Below are positions 49,726-57,314 of a stretch of DNA of 64,000 nt, in pieces. Below the pieces are notes generated by a model. That model saw only the letters and a list, made by a program, of their open reading frames with translations. It did not search any database and was not told where the DNA came from. The stretch is from CADEDV01 sp964412375 (lineage in GTDB: Bacteria > Bacteroidota > Bacteroidia > Chitinophagales > Chitinophagaceae). The DNA is taken from NCBI GenBank assembly GCA_964412375.1, contig CAYPOD010000002.1, positions 1-64,000 of the forward strand. The letters run 5' to 3'. The stretch's first letter is position 1. Each line of letters opens with the position of its first letter. A program made the translations under genes and the position numbers.

Positions 49726-52251
49726 ATGACAAATGAAAGTTTCAGTATTCAAAGTGCTGGTACCCCTTTAGGGGATGGGGGTTACGCCGAGATCATCATA
49801 CCATTAGCGCTTCCCAAAAACTACACCTGGCTGGTGCCTGCGCATTTGCAGGAAACAGCAAAGCCGGGCTGCCGGGTGGAAGTAAACCTGGGAAAGAATA
49901 AAAAATATGCCGGTGTCATTAAGCGGTTACATACCGAGAAGCCGGAGTTTTTTGAGGCAAAGGAAATACTGAATGTGCTGGATGTGGAACCCGTGGTTTT
50001 TGAGGAACAACTAAAACTATGGGAATGGATGGCTTCCTATTATATGTGCAGCGAAGGAGAAGTGATGGCCGCTGCCTTACCGGCACACTTTAAATTGTCC
50101 AGTGAAACGGTAGTGATATTCAATGATGAGTATGGTGATGATTTTTCTGCATTGGATCATGATGAATACCTCGTTGCAGAAGGCCTGCTGATAAAAAAGG
50201 AATTAAAGCTGACAGAAGTGCAGCAGATACTCGACTCCCCGCATGCCGTGCATGCCGGCAGGCAGGTCTATCCTGTTATCGCAAGACTGATACAAAAGAA
50301 AGTTTGTTTTGTGTGGGAGGCGCTGAAGCAAACATATACGGCCAAAAAAGAAACATATGTACTTCTTAACCCGCAGTATGATAACGAGGATGAACTGGCC
50401 AGGCTGCTGAATGAAGATAAACGATTGCAGAAAGCGGAAAAGCAGATGGAACTGCTGCTGGCCTATCTCCATTTATTGAAAACCGAAGGGGAAGTGACAA
50501 AACCAAACCTGCTGAAAAAATCAGGGGCTTCCGATGCACAGCTAAAAGGGCTTGTTGACAAAAAAATCCTCTGGACAGAAAAAAGAAATGTGGACAGGCT
50601 GCAATACCTGCCCAAAGACATTAAAATTGATTTTGAACTGACGGCATTGCAGCAGGAAGTGCTGGTAAAAGTGAAGGCCAGCCTGGAAGAAAAACCCGTT
50701 TGCCTGTTGCATGGAATCACTTCCAGCGGGAAGACTCTTGTTTATATAAAACTGATCGAGGAATGTATCCGTAAAGGGAAACAGGTGCTGTATATGCTGC
50801 CGGAGATCGCTTTGACCTCGCAGATCATCCGCCGCCTGCAAAAACATTTCGGCGGTTATATCGGCATCTATCATTCCAAATTTTCGCAGAACGAAAGAGT
50901 GGAGATATGGAACAAAGTGAAATGCGGCGAACTGAAAATTGTTTTGGGGGCAAGGTCGTCTGTTTTTTTACCTTATAGCGACCTGGGGCTTATCATTTGT
51001 GATGAAGAACATGATTCATCATTTAAACAACAGGACCCGGCGCCTCGGTATAATGGCCGGGATGCTGCTATTTATCTTTCTTCTTTGTTTAGTGCAAAAG
51101 TGGTACTGGGCAGCGCTACTCCGTCACTGGAGAGTTATTTTAATGCGTCAACGGGTAAATACGGATTAGCGGAGTTGTTGCTGCGTTATGGCGATGTGCA
51201 ACTGCCGCCGATTGAAATTGTGGATACAAAAAAGATTGAACAGAAAGACCGGTCAAAAGTGATGCTCTCGCCGCAGTTGGTGGAAGCAGTGAAGCAAACA
51301 CTTTCGAAAGACAGGCAGGTTATTTTATTTCAAAACCGAAGGGGTTATGATCCTTACCAGGTTTGTGCTGTCTGCGGCTGGATACCGCAGTGTAAGTACT
51401 GTGATGTATCACTGACCTATCACAAATTCACCAATAAGCTGGTTTGCCATTATTGCGGAACGAATTACCCGCCTTTGCATACCTGCATGGCCTGCGGCAA
51501 TCACCAGTTTATGCAACGGAATTTCGGAACAGAAAAAATAGAGGAACTGCTGCAGGAAACATTCCCCGATGCAAAAGTGGCCAGAATGGATATGGATACG
51601 GTAAAAGGAAAAAATGCACACGATGTGCTGATACAGCAGTTTGAACAGCGTAGAATTGATATACTCGTTGGCACACAGATGGTGGTGAAAGGACTGGATT
51701 TTGACAATGTGGATTTGGTCGGTGTACTGGATGCAGACGGGTTGTTACACTTTGCTGATTTCAGGGTAAACGAAAGGGCATTTCAACTGATGGAGCAGGT
51801 CAGCGGCAGGGCCGGAAGAAAGGAAAATACAGGGAAAGTTTTGATTCAAACCGGGCAGCCATCGCATCCTGTGCTGCAATATGTGCAGCAGCATGATTAT
51901 AAAAAGATGTATGCAGCCGAGATTGAGAAAAGGAAGCAGTTTGCCTACCCGCCTTTTGCAAGACTTATTCATTTAACCTTTAAACATAAGATCAGGGAAG
52001 TGGTGGAAAGGGCAGCACATGAATTTGCCAATGCATTAATGAATAAATACAGTACTTATATCGTCGGCCCTGCGGAGCCCGTTATCAACCGTGTCCGCAA
52101 CCAGTACCGGATGGAATTGCTGCTGAAATTGCCAAGAGATACCAAAACAATAGTTCAATGCAAGAAGGATGTGCTGGAACAAACCGCCATTCTTCACCAG
52201 GACAAAAAATACCGGAGTGTTACAGTAATTCCTGATGTGGATATAATATAA
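49726..52251 (+). CDS. priA: primosomal protein N' (helicase PriA)
   Basis: 841 aa from ATG 49726. The 3'-DNA-binding domain begins YAEIIIPLALPKNYTWLVP; the helicase core has Walker A LLHGITSSGKTLVYIKL, IICDEEHDSSFKQ (DEEH), VLGSATPSLE, and VSGRAGRKENTGKVLIQT; eight zinc-binding Cys lie in CAVCGWIPQCKYCDVS, CHYCGTNYPPLHTCMACG. It restarts stalled replication forks. Two inserts come from palindromic repeats: residues about 12-19 (AGTPLGDGG) before the first conserved block, and about 172-181 (SPHAVHAGRQ) in a helical region. Confidence 0.96.
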   Translation: MTNESFSIQSAGTPLGDGGYAEIIIPLALPKNYTWLVPAHLQETAKPGCRVEVNLGKNKKYAGVIKRLHTEKPEFFEAKEILNVLDVEPVVFEEQLKLWEWMASYYMCSEGEVMAAALPAHFKLSSETVVIFNDEYGDDFSALDHDEYLVAEGLLIKKELKLTEVQQILDSPHAVHAGRQVYPVIARLIQKKVCFVWEALKQTYTAKKETYVLLNPQYDNEDELARLLNEDKRLQKAEKQMELLLAYLHLLKTEGEVTKPNLLKKSGASDAQLKGLVDKKILWTEKRNVDRLQYLPKDIKIDFELTALQQEVLVKVKASLEEKPVCLLHGITSSGKTLVYIKLIEECIRKGKQVLYMLPEIALTSQIIRRLQKHFGGYIGIYHSKFSQNERVEIWNKVKCGELKIVLGARSSVFLPYSDLGLIICDEEHDSSFKQQDPAPRYNGRDAAIYLSSLFSAKVVLGSATPSLESYFNASTGKYGLAELLLRYGDVQLPPIEIVDTKKIEQKDRSKVMLSPQLVEAVKQTLSKDRQVILFQNRRGYDPYQVCAVCGWIPQCKYCDVSLTYHKFTNKLVCHYCGTNYPPLHTCMACGNHQFMQRNFGTEKIEELLQETFPDAKVARMDMDTVKGKNAHDVLIQQFEQRRIDILVGTQMVVKGLDFDNVDLVGVLDADGLLHFADFRVNERAFQLMEQVSGRAGRKENTGKVLIQTGQPSHPVLQYVQQHDYKKMYAAEIEKRKQFAYPPFARLIHLTFKHKIREVVERAAHEFANALMNKYSTYIVGPAEPVINRVRNQYRMELLLKLPRDTKTIVQCKKDVLEQTAILHQDKKYRSVTVIPDVDII
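49761..49782. repeat. palindromic element in the priA N-terminus
   Basis: TACCCCTTTAGGGGATGGGG and GT follow; this is the plsC-end element read on the other strand (CCCC-xx-CCCCTAAAGGGG). It encodes TPLGDGG just before the conserved start of the DNA-binding domain. Confidence 0.7.
50248..50266. repeat. diverged GCCGGC palindromic element in priA
   Basis: GTGCATGCCGGCAGGCAG differs by few bases from the 22-bp palindrome at 26647-26668. It encodes HAGRQ in an insert between EVQQILD and VYPVIARLI. Confidence 0.6.
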
Positions 52252-52252
52252 A

Positions 52253-52276
52253 AGCCTCCCGTAGAAACAGGAGGCT
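52253..52276. terminator. bidirectional terminator between priA and glnN
   Basis: GCCTCC-cgtagaaaca-GGAGGC with AAAA before and TTGTG after, between convergent genes. Confidence 0.7.
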
Positions 52277-52300
52277 TGTGATTACATGTCAGACTATATG

Positions 52301-54490
52301 TTATCTTAAAAACAACATTTCCCTGTATTTTGGCAGGTACCATTCCCGGTCATCCACCAGCAGTTCCAGTTTATCGGCATGGTAGCGGATGGTGTCAAAG
52401 AAGGTATCCTTCACCTGGCTTTGATAGGCGATAGCTTTTTCACGGGTGTTTTCAATCTTATTGCAAACTTTTCTTGCTTCGATCATCTTTTCCACCAGGT
52501 CACTGAGTTTGTTGATGTGTTCGGAAATTTTTTCCAGGATTTGTTTCTGGTTGGCAAAAGCAGATTCGGGCAAACCGGCTTCTTTCAAACCCCGGATGTT
52601 TTTCGCCAGCAGGTTCTGGTAGCGGATTGCAGGCGGCAGGATATGGCTGGTTGCAATCTCACCCATGATGCGGCCTTCGATCTGCACTTTCTTAATGTAT
52701 TTTTCGAGTTCTATTTCATGTCTTGCTTCCAGTTCGCTGTGGGTGTAGATATCATTGTTCTCAAACAAATGCTTGGCTTTGTCTGTCACCATAGCGTCCA
52801 ATGCCAGCGGTGTGGTTTTTACATTGGGCAGTCCTCTTTTTTCCGCTTCTTTGGCCCATGCTTCGCTGTAACCATCGCCTTCAAACAACACTTTTTCACT
52901 GTCAACAATATACTGGCGGATGGTATGCATGATGGCGATCTCTTTCTTTTCGCCTTTTTCGATCAGCCCATCCACTTCTTTTTTGAATTGCTTCAGTGTT
53001 CCTGCCATAATTGTGTTTAGCACCGTCATCGGGTTGGCGCAGTTGGCAGATGAACCCACGGCACGGAATTCAAATTTATTGCCGGTGAAGGCGAAAGGAG
53101 AAGTACGGTTGCGGTCCGTATTATCCATCAGTAATTCAGGAATGCTTTTGTGGATATCAATCTTCAGCATGCTTTCATCCGTTTCATCCATTTTTTCTGA
53201 CACTCTTTCTTTCACATCCTGTAATACTTTACTCAGGTATTGCCCGATAAAAACAGAGATGATGGCAGGCGGCGCTTCATTGGCACCCAAACGGTGATCA
53301 TTAGGCGCTGATGCAATGGATGCTCTCAGGATGTCAGCATAATCATGTACAGCCTTGATGGTGTTCACAAAAAAAGTGAGGAACATCAGGTTGGTCTTGG
53401 GTGTTTTACCGGGAGCCAGCAGGTTCACACCCGTGTCGGTTGACATGCTCCAGTTGTTGTGCTTACCGCTTCCGTTAATGCCGGCAAAGGGTTTTTCATG
53501 CAACAATACACGAAGACCATGGCGGCGGGCCACCCTGTCCATTACATCCATCAGCAATGAATTGTGGTCAACAGCCACACTCACTTCTTCAAAGATGGGG
53601 GCACATTCATATTGTCCCGGCGCCACTTCGTTGTGACGGGTGCGCAGCGGGATACCCAGTTTGTAGGATTCATTTTCAAAATCCCGCATGTAGGCATATA
53701 CTCTTTCCGGGATAGAACCGAAATAATGATCTTCCAGTTGCTGGTTCTTGGCGGATGAATGTCCATACACCGTTCTGCCGGTCATCACCAGGTCAGGTCG
53801 TGCATTGAACATGGCTTCATCAATCACAAAATATTCCTGTTCCCAGCCGAGTGTGGGCGTCACTTTGCCTACATTTTTATCAAAATAGTTGCAAACATCC
53901 ACAGCTGCCTTGTTTAGTGCTTCTTGGGCTTTTAGCAGCGGTGCTTTATAATCCAGCGATTCACCGGTGTAAGAAACAAAGATGGTGGGAATGCATAATG
54001 TTTTTCCCTGGCCGATTTCCATGATAAAAGCAGGGGAGGAGGGATCCCATGCAGTATAACCTCTTGCTTCAAAAGTGGCCCTCAACCCGCCACTGGGAAA
54101 TGAAGAAGCATCCGGTTCCTGCTGGATCAAAGAATCACCTTCAAACTGTTCGATGGGTGTGCCATCACCCTTGAGGGTGAAAAATGAATCATGTTTTTCA
54201 GCCGTTGTGCCGGTCAGCGGTTGAAACCAGTGGGTGAAATGAGTAACGCCTTTGCTTTCGGCCCAGGCACGGATGCCGTTAGCGATCTGGTTGGCCATGG
54301 CCCTGTCAATTTTCTGGCTGGCCTTGATAGAAGCAGCAAGACTTTTGTAAGCTTCATCACTGAGAAATTCACGGGCAGTTTTTAAGGTGAAAACATTGGA
54401 ACCAAAAATAGCAGTGATCTTGGTGGAGCCTTCCACAGGCACATCATTACCGGTGGAAAGGCTTTGAATAGCATTAAATCGAAGTGACAT
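52301..54490 (-). CDS. glnN: type III glutamine synthetase
   Basis: 729 aa, the normal size of GSIII. Features: KITAIFGSNVFTL at the N-terminus, the GSIII-specific block SFPSGGLRATFEARGYTAWDPSSPAFI, catalytic sequences LGWEQEYFVIDEAMF, RHNEVAPGQYECAPIFEEVSVAVDHN, KPFAGINGSGKHNNWSM and NRTSPFAFTGNKFEFRAVGSSANCANP. It makes glutamine from glutamate, ammonia and ATP in the cytosol. It follows the type II-like enzyme on the same strand but a hairpin terminator separates them. Confidence 0.97.
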   Translation of the reverse strand: MSLRFNAIQSLSTGNDVPVEGSTKITAIFGSNVFTLKTAREFLSDEAYKSLAASIKASQKIDRAMANQIANGIRAWAESKGVTHFTHWFQPLTGTTAEKHDSFFTLKGDGTPIEQFEGDSLIQQEPDASSFPSGGLRATFEARGYTAWDPSSPAFIMEIGQGKTLCIPTIFVSYTGESLDYKAPLLKAQEALNKAAVDVCNYFDKNVGKVTPTLGWEQEYFVIDEAMFNARPDLVMTGRTVYGHSSAKNQQLEDHYFGSIPERVYAYMRDFENESYKLGIPLRTRHNEVAPGQYECAPIFEEVSVAVDHNSLLMDVMDRVARRHGLRVLLHEKPFAGINGSGKHNNWSMSTDTGVNLLAPGKTPKTNLMFLTFFVNTIKAVHDYADILRASIASAPNDHRLGANEAPPAIISVFIGQYLSKVLQDVKERVSEKMDETDESMLKIDIHKSIPELLMDNTDRNRTSPFAFTGNKFEFRAVGSSANCANPMTVLNTIMAGTLKQFKKEVDGLIEKGEKKEIAIMHTIRQYIVDSEKVLFEGDGYSEAWAKEAEKRGLPNVKTTPLALDAMVTDKAKHLFENNDIYTHSELEARHEIELEKYIKKVQIEGRIMGEIATSHILPPAIRYQNLLAKNIRGLKEAGLPESAFANQKQILEKISEHINKLSDLVEKMIEARKVCNKIENTREKAIAYQSQVKDTFFDTIRYHADKLELLVDDREWYLPKYREMLFLR

Positions 54491-54532
54491 GTAATTTTTG
54501 TTTTATGGAGTTAAAAGTATCAAAAAATCAAT

Positions 54533-54559
54533 AGGGTAAGCCCGAAAGGGGCCTACCCT
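54533..54559 (-). terminator. terminator between the two glutamine synthetase genes
   Basis: AGGGTAAGCCC-gaaa-GGGGCCTACCCT with one bulge; on the minus strand it is followed by ATTGATTTTTTG. It ends the upstream gene or attenuates readthrough into glnN. Confidence 0.75.
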
Positions 54560-54602
54560 GAATAAACTGTTTATTTCTTTTTTACATGCAAACCCGTTGC
54601 AC

Positions 54603-55649
54603 TCATGCTACCTGTTTGCTATTGATCAGTTCAACTATTGCTTCAGCGGATTTAACGGTCTTAATGATTCTTGAAGCTACTTTATATGGATCGGCTGCGC
54701 TGTTGGGACGACGATCTTCCAGCCAGCCTTTCCAGCCTCTTTCCACTGTGCCTATCGGGATGCGGATGGATGCTCCGCGATCGGAAACGCCGAATTTGAA
54801 TTCATTGATCGCAGCAGTTTCATGCTTCCCGGTCAGGCGCAGGTGATTGTCCGGTCCATACACTTCAATATGCTCTTTCACAACTGGTCTGAATGATTCA
54901 CAGATCTGCTCATAGATCTCACGGCTGCCACAGGTGCGTAGCAGTGAGTTGGAGAAGTTGGCGTGCATGCCGCTACCGTTCCAGTCGAGATTACCCAGCG
55001 GTTTACAATGCCAGTTGATGGAAACACCATATTTCTCGCCAATTCTTTCCAGCAGGTAGCGGGCAATCCAAACCTGGTCACCGGCTGCTTTGGCGCCTTT
55101 GGCAAAAACCTGGAATTCCCATTGGCCGGTAGCCACTTCAGCATTGATGCCTTCTACATTAATGCCGGCATCCAAACAAGCATCGAGATGTTCTTCCACG
55201 ATCTGACGTCCATAGGCATTGGCTGCGCCAACGGAACAATAATAGGGACCCTGCGGACGAGGATAACCACCTTCGGGAAAACCAAGTGGTTTATCAGTAG
55301 CCGGGTTCCAGAGGAAATATTCCTGTTCGAAGCCAAACCAGAAATCGTTATCATCATCTTCAATGGTGGCACGGCCGTTGGATTCATGCGGGGTGCCGTC
55401 GGGGTTGAGCACTTCACACATCACCAGCCAGCCATTTTTGCGTTGTGGATCTTTAGCAAGGAAAACGGGCTGTAGCAAGCAATCAGAAGAACCACCGGGG
55501 GCCTGCTCGGTGGAGGAACCGTCAAAACACCAAAGCGGACAATCTTCAAGCTGTCCACTGAAATTTCTTTCAATTTTGGTTTTGCTGCGGAGGCTTTGAA
55601 TGGGTTTATACCCGTCAAGCCAAATGTATTCAAGTTTTGCTACTGCCAT
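54603..55649 (-). CDS. type II (eukaryote-like) glutamine synthetase
   Basis: 348 aa from ATG 55649. AKLEYIWLDGYKPIQSLRSKTKI and FDGSSTEQAPGGSSDCLLQPV form the beta-grasp domain; the catalytic part has FWFGFEQEYFLWN, GINAEVATGQWEFQVFAKG, NWHCKPLGNLDWNGSGMHANFS (catalytic His) and RLTGKHETAAINEFKFGVSDRGASIRIP. This layout is that of plant and animal GS, found also in some Bacteroidota. It duplicates the reaction of GlnN; having two types in tandem suggests different expression or nitrogen conditions. The GSI form regulated by adenylylation is absent here. Confidence 0.94.
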   Translation of the reverse strand: MAVAKLEYIWLDGYKPIQSLRSKTKIERNFSGQLEDCPLWCFDGSSTEQAPGGSSDCLLQPVFLAKDPQRKNGWLVMCEVLNPDGTPHESNGRATIEDDDNDFWFGFEQEYFLWNPATDKPLGFPEGGYPRPQGPYYCSVGAANAYGRQIVEEHLDACLDAGINVEGINAEVATGQWEFQVFAKGAKAAGDQVWIARYLLERIGEKYGVSINWHCKPLGNLDWNGSGMHANFSNSLLRTCGSREIYEQICESFRPVVKEHIEVYGPDNHLRLTGKHETAAINEFKFGVSDRGASIRIPIGTVERGWKGWLEDRRPNSAADPYKVASRIIKTVKSAEAIVELINSKQVA

Positions 55650-55655
55650 GACCAA

Positions 55656-55826
55656 GGATTTAAATTTTAAAAAAAATTAATTTGATTGGTTTGCCAGCAA
55701 ATCTACTTATTCGTTTAATAAAACCAGTAAATAATGGAAAAAAATGATGAAATGTGAGAAAAAAGTGAATTAAATATCAGTTTGTATGTTCAAAAAACAA
55801 CTGTTAGTTTATAAAATTAAATATTA
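55656..55826. promoter_or_regulatory. AT-rich intergenic region upstream of type II GS
   Basis: About 170 bases, strongly AT-rich, no gene. No exact TAnnTTTG box is visible on the minus strand; nothing else stands out. Confidence 0.3.
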
Positions 55827-57098
55827 TTATTTTTTTGTATCAGTTGTGAAAATAGCAAATACTTTTTTCCAATTCACCATGGCCATCATCGGAACAACCA
55901 GCAAGGGAATGATCACACTCCGGTAGCGGACGATTGCGCCAATATTGTTGACACTGAAACCAATAGCCAGCAAAACTGAGAAAGAAAAGAACAGGCAGAA
56001 ATAAATGAGATTACTGCTGGCAGGATGACCGGATCTGAAAAGCAGGAAAAGAAGAAATATAAGTATTAATAGGATAATCTCTGCTGCAGCTGCCAATGAG
56101 AGGATATGATTCACATCACCCGGGTATGGCCGGATAGCCGACATCGTGATGGCCTGTGGTGTGTTGACCAGGAAACTGCCAACAGTAGGCTTTAGCTGTC
56201 GAATGGATACGGTAGTCTTGCCATGAAGTTTTAGAAATTCCTGTTGTTTTGTTACCACAGCTTTGGGAAAATCGTATTCAGGCTTTATATAGCGAACAGA
56301 GAAAAATAAAATAGCAAAGAGCAGGTAAAGAGTGCCAAAAACCAGCAGCCCTTTTTTCGGAAAACGGTTGGCGAGTAACCAGGTAAAAAGAGCAGGCACA
56401 ATTATCACAAAAAGAAAATTTCTCAATACCAGCAACAGGAAAAGCCCGGCGATAATGCTTACAATTCTTTTAAACCCGAATTTATTTTCTTTCCAGCCAA
56501 AATAAGTGTGATAGATGACAAGGCTGATACCAAGAAAGATGAGTCCTTCCTTATGCAAACCACTGCTCCAGTATAAAAATGAAGGCACCAGGAAAGTGGC
56601 CAGTACCAGCACTGTCTTGTGGCCGGGGAATATATCGGTCATAACCCTGTAAAAGGCAACCGGGCCAAAAAGAGTGATAAAAGAATAGAAAATGACATTT
56701 ACATAATACGAACCGAAGCTGAATATATTCAGGAGTGACAGCACTTTGATATAGGCATTTCCTTTCAGGTCGTTCCAATAGGAGTTGTCTGAATTGAAAA
56801 ACTTTTCAAAACCTCCTTCATAAGGGTTATAAAAGAGATTGGTGAAATATTCCCGGGGGTCAGTTTGTAACAGCTGGTACTCCAGCACACTGTTACTGTG
56901 AAACATCCACGTATCAGCCATTTTAGCCAGCCCGCCGTAGTAAAGACCTATCCAGCCGTAGAAAATGCCAGCCATTACTTTCAGCAAAAAAAGAATTACT
57001 AGTTGAGGCTGAGTCAGGTTGGCGTTAGTGAAAAAGCGAATCCTGGTGATCAGCCAGGAAATGAGTATGAGATAGGCGACAAAAAGCAGGTATTCCAA
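55827..57098 (-). CDS. polytopic membrane protein, polysaccharide polymerase or GT-C-like
   Basis: 423 aa from TTG 57098, with about ten transmembrane helices. A large loop follows helix 2 (residues about 60-125, with DTWMFHSNSVLEYQLLQTDPREYF), and WSSGLHKEGLIFLGISLVIYH resembles the (S)(G)xxKEGL region shared by EpsG-like and GT-C membrane enzymes that build surface polysaccharides. There are no neighbouring polysaccharide genes. Exact function unknown. It is divergent from purL. Confidence 0.72.
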   Translation of the reverse strand: MEYLLFVAYLILISWLITRIRFFTNANLTQPQLVILFLLKVMAGIFYGWIGLYYGGLAKMADTWMFHSNSVLEYQLLQTDPREYFTNLFYNPYEGGFEKFFNSDNSYWNDLKGNAYIKVLSLLNIFSFGSYYVNVIFYSFITLFGPVAFYRVMTDIFPGHKTVLVLATFLVPSFLYWSSGLHKEGLIFLGISLVIYHTYFGWKENKFGFKRIVSIIAGLFLLLVLRNFLFVIIVPALFTWLLANRFPKKGLLVFGTLYLLFAILFFSVRYIKPEYDFPKAVVTKQQEFLKLHGKTTVSIRQLKPTVGSFLVNTPQAITMSAIRPYPGDVNHILSLAAAAEIILLILIFLLFLLFRSGHPASSNLIYFCLFFSFSVLLAIGFSVNNIGAIVRYRSVIIPLLVVPMMAMVNWKKVFAIFTTDTKK

Positions 57099-57314
57099 AT
57101 CAGGTTTTTAAGCGTTGCAAAATAGCCAATATCTGCGATACATGAGGCTCTGGCAGGAGAAGCTTTGCCGTTGTTTGTTTGCTTCACACATAATTATCAC
57201 CCCGAATGTAAAAAGTTGACAAGTTGTTACAGGCTGCTTGCTGCTTAGTTTGTAGCTTTGCCACTTCTTAAAAAATATGCCTGTTCTTTTTTTGACAGGA
57301 AAATTCAATTGGTA
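57099..57314 (+). promoter_or_regulatory. intergenic region with purL promoter box
   Basis: TAGCTTTG (57253-57260) matches the minus-7 consensus, 54 bases before the purL ATG. Just upstream, AAAAGTTGACAAGTTGTTAC (57211-57230) belongs to the GTTGAC repeat words. No other feature seen. Confidence 0.5.
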
